Assembly: GCA_963807925.1 (NCBI GenBank)
Contig: CAWEDP010000002.1
Coordinates: 434,001-498,000 of the forward strand
DNA: 64,000 nt
Reading direction: 5' to 3'
Origin: CAWEDP01 sp963807925
Lineage (GTDB): Bacteria; Acidobacteriota; Vicinamibacteria; Vicinamibacterales; CAVVIG01
Shown here: piece by piece, positions 47,075 through 57,410 of the stretch
How the letters are laid out: every line of letters starts with the position of its first letter
How positions within the stretch are numbered: the stretch's first letter is position 1
Translations under genes and position numbers: made by a program
Notes under the pieces: generated by a model
What the model was told of the DNA's origin: nothing
The model's database searches: none
The model's input: only the letters and a program-made list of their open reading frames with translations

Positions 47075-48376
47075 ATGAGGGCTGTTCTGGATCACATCGG
47101 CATCGCGGTGAAGGATCTGGCGGCGGCGCTGGCCTTCTACCGCGACGCGCTCGGGCTGGACGTGGAGCCGCCGGAAGAGGTCGCCTCCGAGCGGGTGCGG
47201 GCGCATTTCGTGCCGGTCGGCGGCCCCAGTCTCGAGCTGCTCGAGGCGACCGCGCCCGATTCGCCGATTGCGGCGTTCGTCGCCAGGCGCGGTCCGGGCC
47301 TTCATCACATCACGCTGCGGGTCGAGAACCTCGAGGCGGCGCTGGCGACGCTCAGAGCACGCGGAACGCGGCTCATCGACGATCGCCCGCGCGCCGGTGC
47401 GGAGGGCGGTCTCGTCGCGTTCGTCCACCCGTCCGCCACCGACGGCGTGCTCGTGGAGCTCAAACAGGCGCCGGCCGACAGCCCCCGGCCGCCAGCCGGG
47501 GGTCGCCCGCCGGCGATCGTCACCGGGCAGCCGCCGCTCGCGCGGTACCGGCTCGGCGATCTCGAATTGATCTCGGTCTGCGACGGCTTCTTTCGCCTCG
47601 ACGGCGGCGCGATGTTCGGCGTCGTGCCGCGGCCGCTCTGGGCGCCCAAGGCGCCTCCCGACGCCCGCAACCGCATCACGCTGGCGATGCGTCCGCTCGT
47701 CGTACGCGGCCGGCGCACGATGATCATCGACGCGGGCGTGGGCGACAAGGAAGACGCGAAGTTCAGCGACATCTACGGCCTCGACCGCGCGCGCCATCTC
47801 GACCACACGCTCGCCGAGGCGGGCCTCTCGGCCGACGACATCGACATCGTGCTGGCGACCCACCTGCACTTCGATCACGCCGGCGGCTTCACCGTGCGCG
47901 ACCCGAGCGGGCGCATTCGTCCCCGGTTTCCCCGGGCGCAGTACATCGTGCGCCGCGGCGAATGGGAGGACGCCACGCACCCCAACGAGCGCAACCGCGC
48001 CAGCTATCTTGCCGACAACTTCGTCCCGCTGGCCGAGGCCGGCGTCCTGCAGCTGGTCGACGACGACCAGACGATCATGCCGGGCGTGCGCGTCCGGCGG
48101 ACGGGCGGCCACACGGCCCATCATCAGATGGTGCTGCTCGAGTCGAACGGGAAGACGGCGGTCTACGTGGCCGACCTCATGCCGACGACGGCGCACGTGC
48201 GGGATCCGTGGATCATGGGCTACGACCTCTTCCCGCTCGACACGCTGGCGATGAAGAAGGCGCTGGCGAAGGAAGCGCTCGAGCGGCAGATGCTGATATT
48301 CTTCGAGCACGATCCGTCGATCGCCGCCGGCTATCTCGCCGAGGACGGCGGCACGCGGCGCGTGATTCCCGCCTGA
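47075..48376 (+). CDS. methylmalonyl-CoA epimerase fused to metallo-beta-lactamase-fold hydrolase
   Basis: 433 residues in one uninterrupted frame. Residues 1-131 are a glyoxalase/VOC-fold epimerase: VLDHIGIAVKDLAAALAFYR (His7), GPGLHHITLRVENLEAAL (His78), VAFVHPSATDGVLVELKQ (Glu129), the metal-ligand pattern of methylmalonyl-CoA epimerase. A Pro/Gly linker (132-154) leads to an MBL-fold domain resembling stand-alone lactonase-type hydrolases (LGDLELISVCDGFFRLDGGA) with THLHFDHAGG, ligands His263, His265, Asp267, His268. The epimerase fits MeaB upstream; the hydrolase substrate is unknown. No start codon precedes the MBL domain, which argues for real fusion. ATG 47060 is an alternative start. 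Confidence 0.88.
   Translation: MRAVLDHIGIAVKDLAAALAFYRDALGLDVEPPEEVASERVRAHFVPVGGPSLELLEATAPDSPIAAFVARRGPGLHHITLRVENLEAALATLRARGTRLIDDRPRAGAEGGLVAFVHPSATDGVLVELKQAPADSPRPPAGGRPPAIVTGQPPLARYRLGDLELISVCDGFFRLDGGAMFGVVPRPLWAPKAPPDARNRITLAMRPLVVRGRRTMIIDAGVGDKEDAKFSDIYGLDRARHLDHTLAEAGLSADDIDIVLATHLHFDHAGGFTVRDPSGRIRPRFPRAQYIVRRGEWEDATHPNERNRASYLADNFVPLAEAGVLQLVDDDQTIMPGVRVRRTGGHTAHHQMVLLESNGKTAVYVADLMPTTAHVRDPWIMGYDLFPLDTLAMKKALAKEALERQMLIFFEHDPSIAAGYLAEDGGTRRVIPA
47482..47502 (+). other. hairpin inside the fusion linker
   Basis: CCCCCGGC (47482-47489) and GCCGGGGG (47495-47502) form a perfect 8-bp stem with loop CGCCA exactly in the codons joining the epimerase and MBL domains. It may be a relic of a former intergenic hairpin or simply GC-rich linker codons. 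Confidence 0.6.
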
Positions 48377-48395
48377 CCGCCGCTCACGTGTCGGA

Positions 48396-48534
48396 GGTTT
48401 CGAAACCCTGGCGGTCCGCGACCTGGTGGTGTGGCGATCCTGGGGGTTTCGAGATCCCGGCGGGTCGGCGTGTTGCGGTAGTTGGCGCGTTCCGGTAGTT
48501 GGCGTGTTCCGGTAGTGTCCGGCTTCAGCCGGAC
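48396..48534. repeat. cluster of short repeats ending in a GTCCGGC hairpin
   Basis: In a 196-base gap: (i) a 19-base element GGTTTCGAAACCCTGGCGG at 48396 recurs at 48445 with 16 of 19 matches; (ii) three 17-base tandem units (GCGYGTTNCGGTAGTTG type) at 48468-48484, 48485-48501 and 48502-48518; (iii) GTCCGGC-TTCA-GCCGGAC, a perfect 7-bp hairpin at 48517-48534, followed by CTCTTC. From memory, the hairpin resembles a dispersed palindrome in Vicinamibacteria genomes; a genome-wide count would settle this. The hairpin could also terminate transcription ahead of mtnP. Confidence 0.75.
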
Positions 48535-48572
48535 CTCTTCACCGTCCTCACGACAAGGAGCGGCGGATCGGC

Positions 48573-49445
48573 ATGAGCGCTGAAATCGGCATCATTGGCG
48601 GCAGCGGCCTGTACGAGATGGCCGAACTTACCGATCGCACCGAGCGGACCATCACCACGCCGTTCGGCGAGCCGTCGGCGCCCTACGTCCTGGGGACGCT
48701 GCGCGGCCGCAAGGTCGCGTTTCTGGCCCGTCACGGCGTCGGTCACCGGATCATGCCGTCGGAGCTGAATTTCCGGGCGAACATCTACGGGTTCAAGACG
48801 CTCGGCGTGGAGCGGATTCTGTCGGCCAGCGCCGTCGGCAGCCTCAAGGAAGAGTACAAGCCGCTCGACATCCTCGTGCCCGATCAGTTCTTCGACCGCA
48901 CCCGGGGACGCATCAGCACATTCTTCGGCCGCGGCCTCGTCGCCCATGTGCCGTTCGCGCACCCGCTGTGCCGGCACCTGTCGGCGATCGCCGCCGATTC
49001 GGTGCACGCGGTCGGGGCGACGGTCCATCGCGGGGGGACCTACGTCAACATGGAGGGGCCGCAGTTCTCGACGCTGGCCGAGTCGAGGCTGTACCGGTCG
49101 TGGGGCCTGGACGTCATCGGCATGACGAACCTCCAGGAGGCCAAGCTCGCCCGCGAGGCGGAGATCTGCTACGCGACCCTCGCCCTCATCACCGATTACG
49201 ACTGCTGGCATCCGGACCACGATTCGGTGACCGTCGATCTGATCGTCGCCAACCTGGTGCAGAACGCGGCGACCGCGCAGAAGGCGATCGCGGAAGCGGT
49301 GAGCCGGATCGGGGGAGCGCGCACCTGCGAGTGCGCGAGCGCGCTGGCGGCCGCGCTCATCACCCGGCGCGATCTTATTCCGGAGCAGACCAGGCGCGAG
49401 CTGGAGCCGCTCATCGGGAAGTATCTCGACGGCGCGCGCCCTTGA
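48573..49445 (+). CDS. mtnP: S-methyl-5'-thioadenosine phosphorylase
   Basis: 290 residues. Phosphorolyses MTA from polyamine or other SAM-dependent synthesis to adenine and methylthioribose-1-phosphate. Motifs: IGIIGGSGLYEMAEL, the phosphate/ribose loop FLARHGVGHRIMPSELNFRA, SASAVGSLKEEYKPLDILVP, the purine/methionyl pocket TYVNMEGPQFSTLAESRLYR and GMTNLQEAKLAREAEICYAT, YDCWHPDH. AAGGAG lies upstream of ATG 48573 with about 13 bases spacing. It is convergent with adenosine kinase; both process adenosine-type nucleosides. Confidence 0.94.
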   Translation: MSAEIGIIGGSGLYEMAELTDRTERTITTPFGEPSAPYVLGTLRGRKVAFLARHGVGHRIMPSELNFRANIYGFKTLGVERILSASAVGSLKEEYKPLDILVPDQFFDRTRGRISTFFGRGLVAHVPFAHPLCRHLSAIAADSVHAVGATVHRGGTYVNMEGPQFSTLAESRLYRSWGLDVIGMTNLQEAKLAREAEICYATLALITDYDCWHPDHDSVTVDLIVANLVQNAATAQKAIAEAVSRIGGARTCECASALAAALITRRDLIPEQTRRELEPLIGKYLDGARP

Positions 49446-50457
49446 GCCTCGGGCTCCGAGAGCCTAGATCGTCGCGAGGCACTCCTCCCAGTACCTGCTT
49501 GGTTCCCTGATGCAGCCGCGCGCCGATCTGGGTGATGACTTTCTGCGCCAGGAAGCTGGCGGCGCGACCGGCGTGGTCCGGCGGAACGCCGTGCGTAATC
49601 CCGTACAGAAAGGATCCGGCGAACATGTCGCCGGCGCCCGTCAGATCTTTCGGCTCGCAGGGGAACGCCGGGACGTGAGCCTCGACCCCGGCGTGCCGCA
49701 CGTACGCGCCCTGCGGACCGTTGGTGACCACGACGGACGGCACCGTGTCCTTGAGCTTGGCAAACGCGTCCTCCGCACTGGCGGCGCCGGTCACCGCGCA
49801 TGCCTCCGACTCGTTGCAGAAGAACAGCTCGGTGTGCTGCAGCGCCTCGTGCAGGGCGTCACCGAACACGCTGACGACGAAGGCATCCGAGCAGGTGATG
49901 GCGATCTTCGTCCCGTGCCGCCGGGCGGCCCGGACGGCTGCCTTGATCGCGGTCTGGCCGGTGTCGGGGTTCGCAAACACGTACCCCTCGATGAACAGCC
50001 ACTCGGAGTTCCTGATCCGCTCCTCGTCCACGTGCCGCGCGGACAGGTGACTGGACACGGCCAGGCAGGTGCGCATCGTGCGCTCGGCGTCGGGGGTAAT
50101 GAGGCACACGCAGGTGCCGGTCGCCTCGTTGACGATGATGGGGCTGCCGATCTCGATGCCGAGCTCCTCGAACTCGCTGACGTAGAACAGCCCGTAGCGG
50201 TCGTCGCCCACGCAGCCGACGAATGCCCCTCGGCCGCCGAGCTGCGAGAACGCGATGACCGAGTTCGCGACCGAGCCGCCGCTCACGAGCTTCGGCTCGT
50301 GCCTCTGATACCGATGGAGCAGCGTCGTCTGCTCCGGCAGATCGACGAGCTGCATGCCGCCGCGGTCGAACCCGAGCGACGAGAATTCCTCTTCCGAAAC
50401 CTCGACGAAGATGTCGACGATGGCGTTGCCGAGGCCGCACAGCTGATATGGTCTCAT
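49411..50457 (-). CDS. adenosine kinase, PfkB family (C-terminus probably frameshifted)
   Basis: PfkB/ribokinase fold: LCGLGNAIVDIFVEV, the Gly-rich GGSVANSVIAFSQLGGRGAF, GCVGDDRYG, TGTCVCLITPDAERTM, and anion-hole/catalytic DLTGAGDMFAGSFLYGI. Similar to bacterial adenosine kinases. As given, the frame ends at 49411 and overlaps mtnP antisense by 35 bases with an odd RSPRLKGARRRDTSR tail. At GTAC 49491-49494 the surplus C49495, if removed, changes the end to KQYWEECLATI and a TAG at 49466-49464: 330 residues and no overlap. That shorter end is probably correct. ATG 50457; the open frame before it is spurious. Confidence 0.85.
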   Translation of the reverse strand: MRPYQLCGLGNAIVDIFVEVSEEEFSSLGFDRGGMQLVDLPEQTTLLHRYQRHEPKLVSGGSVANSVIAFSQLGGRGAFVGCVGDDRYGLFYVSEFEELGIEIGSPIIVNEATGTCVCLITPDAERTMRTCLAVSSHLSARHVDEERIRNSEWLFIEGYVFANPDTGQTAIKAAVRAARRHGTKIAITCSDAFVVSVFGDALHEALQHTELFFCNESEACAVTGAASAEDAFAKLKDTVPSVVVTNGPQGAYVRHAGVEAHVPAFPCEPKDLTGAGDMFAGSFLYGITHGVPPDHAGRAASFLAQKVITQIGARLHQGTKQVLGGVPRDDLGSRSPRLKGARRRDTSR

Positions 50458-50538
50458 GATGGCTGGTCTGTGACAGGCTCCCGCCGGATCGGAGAGCCTG
50501 GGAATCATACATCGTGACGGGCGGCGGCCAGCGGGGCG

Positions 50539-52189
50539 CTACTGCGTGATGCCTGGGATCGCGACGCCTCCGAGCAGCGAGGATCCGGTGCCCGAGCCTG
50601 CGCCGCCCGACGCGGGGGCCGTGACCGGCGTCGTTGGCGCGGCGGTCGCGGTCGTGCCCGGGGAGCCGCTCCCCGACGGAGGCGCGAGCTGCACTGCGTC
50701 GAAGTCCACCAGGGCGAGATCGTAGGCGAGGATGGCCGAGAGCTCGTTGGTCTGGGCCTGGGCGAGGTCCCGCTGGGCCTGAATGACGAGGAAGTTCGTC
50801 GACAACCCGACGTCCAGCCGCTTCTGCTCGGCATCGAGCCGCTGCTCCGCCAGCTCGCGCGCCGCGCGCGCGGTCTGGATGCGCCGCCCGTTCATCTGGA
50901 TCTTCCAGCCGGCGTCGCGCACCTGCTGCACGACCTTGGCCTCGGCGCTCTTGAGGCGTTCCTGCGCCTGCGTGCGCTCGAGCCGCGTGCGGGCGAAGTT
51001 GGCTTCTTCGGCACTGTCGCCGATCGGGTACGACACGCTGACCCCGACGGTCCACGTGGGATAGTCGCGGCCGAAGAGCTGCGTCAGCACGCTGGCGAAG
51101 TCGGTGACCGCGCCGGCGCCGACGATGGTGCCGGGAAACCCGCCCGTCCGCAGCACCTGGGTGCCGCCCAGCCCGCTCGCCTGATAGCTCGCGTTCAGCC
51201 GGATGTCGGGCAGACGCTGGTTGCCGGCGAATTTCGTGCTGATGTCGCTCGTCTCGATGTCTTTGCGTGCGCGCGCGAGATCGGTGCGGTCCTGGAGCGC
51301 GGCGGCGATGGCGCTCTCCACATTGGGCTCGGGCAGGCCGACCGGCGGCGAATCGACGGTGTCGAGCGCGACCGTCCACGCGTCCTTGTCGGCCGTATCC
51401 AGAATCAGCAGCCGGAGGCGATCTTCGGCCTGCTTGACGGCGGTCTCGGCGACGATCAGCTGTTCCTCGTTGGATGCCACTTCGGCCTGCGCCGACACGA
51501 GATCGAGCGGGGGCGCCTGGCCGACGTCCACGCGGGCCTTGTTGACGCGCGCCAGTTCCTGCGCGAGGTCGAGCGCCTTGTGCCGCGTGTCGACCGTGGC
51601 CCTGGCCGACACGAGGTTCCAGTACGCGGTCTTCACGTCCGCCTGCGTGCGGACGATGCTTTCGCGCAGGCGCGTGTCGGCGACGTCGCGGTTGATGCGA
51701 GTGGTCGCGAGCTGCTGGCGCGCCGCGTCCATGGCGAGGTCGCGCACGAGCGGCTGCGACACGTTGACCGACAGGCCTGACTGCACGAGCGGGTTGTAGC
51801 TGTTCAGGAAGCTGTTGCTGTCGGTGTGGGTCGCCGTCCACCCGATGTTGTAGGAGGTGCCGAACCACGGCAGCAGCTGTTTGACGCCAGCCGTGGACGA
51901 CACGACGTCGGTCTGCGTCGGCGTGGGGATGAGGAAGCTGGTCGGCGGCAGCAGCTGATTGTTCCGCTGCACGCCGGTCGTCACGGTGGGCCTGAACGCG
52001 CCGGCGGCGGCCGCCATGCGCGTATCCCCGATCTGCGGGTCGAGCCTGTCCGCCTTGAGGTCCGGGTTGTTATCGAGCGCGAGGCGGACGGCCTCATCGA
52101 CGCTGAGGCGCAGCGTCGCCGGCTGGGCGGGCGTCTGCGCGGTCGCGCCGGTCGCGCCGGCGGCAATCAGGATGAACGCGGACAACGAC

Positions 52190-52197
<8 letters not shown>
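50539..52197 (-). CDS. TolC-family outer-membrane efflux protein
   Basis: 552 residues. A signal peptide (RKSLSAFILIAAGATGATA) is followed by the two-fold repeated outer-membrane efflux domain: LSVDEAVRLALDNNPDLKAD and later VESAIAAALQDRTDLARARK open each half, with long alpha-helical Gln/Ala/Arg segments (AQELARVNKARVDVGQAPPL; AEQRLDAEQKRLDVGLSTNF) and beta strands (SGLSVNVSQPLVRD; TVGVSVSYPIG). A Ser/Thr/Pro/Gly tail ends the protein. Last gene of tetR-MFP-RND-TolC; ATG overlaps the pump stop by eight bases. Confidence 0.92.
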
Positions 52198-55337
<3,140 letters not shown>

Positions 55338-55357
55338 GGAAAACCTCTATGGTGTGA

Positions 55358-56620
55358 TCACTCAACCCGCTCATGGGCGACCGCGGTGCCGTCGGCCAGC
55401 TGCGGCAGATGTGTCGTCGCCACCTGCTCGCCCGCTTTCACGCCCTTGGAGATTTCGACGAGCGCGCCGACGCTCTGGCCGACCGTCACGATGCGCTCAT
55501 CGACATGGTCGCCGTCCAGCACGTACACGCGACTGACGTTCCCGGTCGACTGCACGGCGGAGGCGGGCACCAGGACCGCGGGCATCGGATTCGGCTGCTG
55601 TATCCGGGCGGTCGCGAAGAGACCCGGCTTGAGCTCGGCGTCGGGATTGGGGACCACCGCCTCGATGGTGAGCGCGCGCTGGTCCGCCTTGAGCGCCGGC
55701 GACACGAACCGCACGCGCCCGGTGAACTGGCGACCCGGATACGCGTCCACTTCGAAGGTGACCGGCTGCCCCACCGCGATGGCCGAGATGTACTGTTCGG
55801 GCACGGTCAGCTCCACGCGCAGCGGATTGACGCGGACGACCACGGCCACCTTCATGCCGCGCGTCACGTAGTCGCCGACCGAGACGAGCCGCTCGTTGAC
55901 GATGCCGGTGAATGGCGCCCGTACGACCGTGTCGGCGAGCGCCTTCTGCGCCAGGGCCACCCGGGCGCGCGCGGCCTGCAGCGACTGGTACTGCTGCGTG
56001 GCGCCGTTCTTGGCCGCCTCGTACTGCTGGCGCGTGGCGTCGAGCTGGGCCCGCCGCTGATCGAATTCCGACTGCGACACCACCCGCTGGTCGAGCAGGG
56101 GCTGGATGCGCCGGAACTCGCTTTGCGCCAGGTCATACGCCGCCTTGGCGCTCTGCACCTCGGGGACCTTGTCCACGTCGAGCGACCCGCCCGGCGCGAG
56201 CCCCAGCCGCGCTTCGATCTGCGCGGCGTTGGCCTCGGCTTCCTTGAGCTGCGCGTCGGTTTCCGCCGGCGACAGCCTGATGAGCTCAGCCCCCTGCGCA
56301 ATGCGGCTCCCGCGTTCGATGGGCGCCGAGACGACACGCCCGGCTGTTTCAGCCGCGACGTCGGCCTCCTCCTCGGCGATAAGCGTGCCGGTGGCGCGAA
56401 TGAAGCGCGCAATCGGCTGTTCGACGGCCACCGCAGGCGACACCACCACGCGCGGCGCGCCGGACGAATCCTTGTCCTTCGTTTTGCCGTCCGCGGCACT
56501 GCACGCCGCCACCACGAGCGGGATCAGCGCGGCCGCGGCGATGACCGCCAGCCGGCGCGCCGGACGCGAAAAATCGAGCGACAGGGGGAGCGCCCCCCTC
56601 GCCGACGATGCCGTACTCAT
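55358..56620 (-). CDS. RND efflux periplasmic adaptor (membrane fusion) lipoprotein
   Basis: 420 residues. A lipobox (LIPLVVAACSAAD) marks a lipoprotein. The HlyD/AcrA layout is visible: beta-barrel/lipoyl start (PIARFIRATGTLIAEEEADV, AAETAGRVVSAPIERGSRIA), long helical hairpin (AEANAAQIEARLGLAPGG; LDQRVVSQSEFDQRRAQL), second lipoyl half (VVRAPFTGIVNERLVSVGDY) and the C-terminal barrel (VLVPASAVQSTGNVSRVYVL). Couples the RND pump to TolC. It overlaps tetR by four bases and precedes the pump by 20 bases. Confidence 0.93.
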   Translation of the reverse strand: MSTASSARGALPLSLDFSRPARRLAVIAAAALIPLVVAACSAADGKTKDKDSSGAPRVVVSPAVAVEQPIARFIRATGTLIAEEEADVAAETAGRVVSAPIERGSRIAQGAELIRLSPAETDAQLKEAEANAAQIEARLGLAPGGSLDVDKVPEVQSAKAAYDLAQSEFRRIQPLLDQRVVSQSEFDQRRAQLDATRQQYEAAKNGATQQYQSLQAARARVALAQKALADTVVRAPFTGIVNERLVSVGDYVTRGMKVAVVVRVNPLRVELTVPEQYISAIAVGQPVTFEVDAYPGRQFTGRVRFVSPALKADQRALTIEAVVPNPDAELKPGLFATARIQQPNPMPAVLVPASAVQSTGNVSRVYVLDGDHVDERIVTVGQSVGALVEISKGVKAGEQVATTHLPQLADGTAVAHERVE

Positions 56621-57321
56621 TCAACGACTCCTGACCGGGAAACGGTAGTGGCCGGGCCGAGCGTCTCCGACAGGCAGATTGCGTCGGTCGACTGCAGCGG
56701 AGTCCCGGTCTTCAGTCCCGCGAGGCACACACTGAGGACATCGGCCGCCACCGCATCGGCCTGCTCGACAGGACGCAGCCGGTCGGACAGCCGCATGGCC
56801 GCGACGCCCAGCACGGCCATCATCAGCAGACGGCAGACGACCGCCGCGTTGAGCGATGAGCCCAGGATGCCGGCGTCGATGCACTCCTGGATGCGCCCGA
56901 TGAGCGTCTGCTTCATGGCACGGACGAACGCGAACCGTTCGTACTCGCGGCTGATCCGGGGCACGTCCCGGTCGACGAACATCAGCGCGAAGTATTCCGG
57001 GTGCTCGCGACTGAACGTGTAGACGTCCCAGAACATCGCGCGGATCCGATCGAGCGGCTCGAGCGCGTCGAGCTGCCGGCGGCGCTCGGCGTCGTCGGAT
57101 CGGCCGAGCAGGCGAAAACCCTCTTCGGCGAGCGCGAAGAAGATGTCGTCCTTGCAGGGAAAGTACCCGTAGATCGCGGCCGGGCTGTACTCGATGCGCT
57201 CGGCGATCTTGCGAATCGACACGTTCTGATAGCCCTGGGTGACGAACAGGTCGCGCGCGGCGTCCAGGATGGCGCGGCGGACGGCCTCGCGATCCCGCTC
57301 ATGTCTTTCCTTGATGCCCAT
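56617..57321 (-). CDS. TetR-family transcriptional regulator
   Basis: 234 residues. N-terminal HTH: AILDAARDLFVTQGYQNVSI-RKIAERIEYSPAAIYGYFPCKDDIF, the TetR signature. The ligand-binding part is helical (FWDVYTFSREHPEYFALMFV, VRAMKQTLIGRIQECIDAGI). As first gene of the efflux operon it is presumably a self-repressor relieved by pump substrates. Palindromes TGAACA-G-TGTTCA, ACAGTG-TT-CACTGT and CAACA-T-TGTTG lie in the promoter directly upstream. ATG 57321 sits six bases after a -10-like AATAAT. Confidence 0.93.
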   Translation of the reverse strand: MGIKERHERDREAVRRAILDAARDLFVTQGYQNVSIRKIAERIEYSPAAIYGYFPCKDDIFFALAEEGFRLLGRSDDAERRRQLDALEPLDRIRAMFWDVYTFSREHPEYFALMFVDRDVPRISREYERFAFVRAMKQTLIGRIQECIDAGILGSSLNAAVVCRLLMMAVLGVAAMRLSDRLRPVEQADAVAADVLSVCLAGLKTGTPLQSTDAICLSETLGPATTVSRSGVVE

Positions 57322-57327
57322 ACACGT

Positions 57328-57365
57328 ATTATTTCTGAACAGTGTTCACTGTCTCAACATTGTTG
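57328..57365 (-). promoter_or_regulatory. tetR/efflux operon promoter with overlapping operator palindromes
   Basis: On the minus strand TTGAGA (57357-57352) and AATAAT (57333-57328) are 18 bases apart. The spacer holds TGAACAGTGTTCA (57336-57348) and the overlapping ACAGTGTTCACTGT (57339-57352), both perfect palindromes; a third, CAACATTGTTG (57355-57365), covers the -35. TetR dimers here would block polymerase. The -10 ends six bases before ATG 57321. Confidence 0.7.
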
Positions 57366-57410
57366 GACGCTCGAACGTCGTTCGAGGTTCCGAGAGGGGT
57401 CTCTGCGGGT

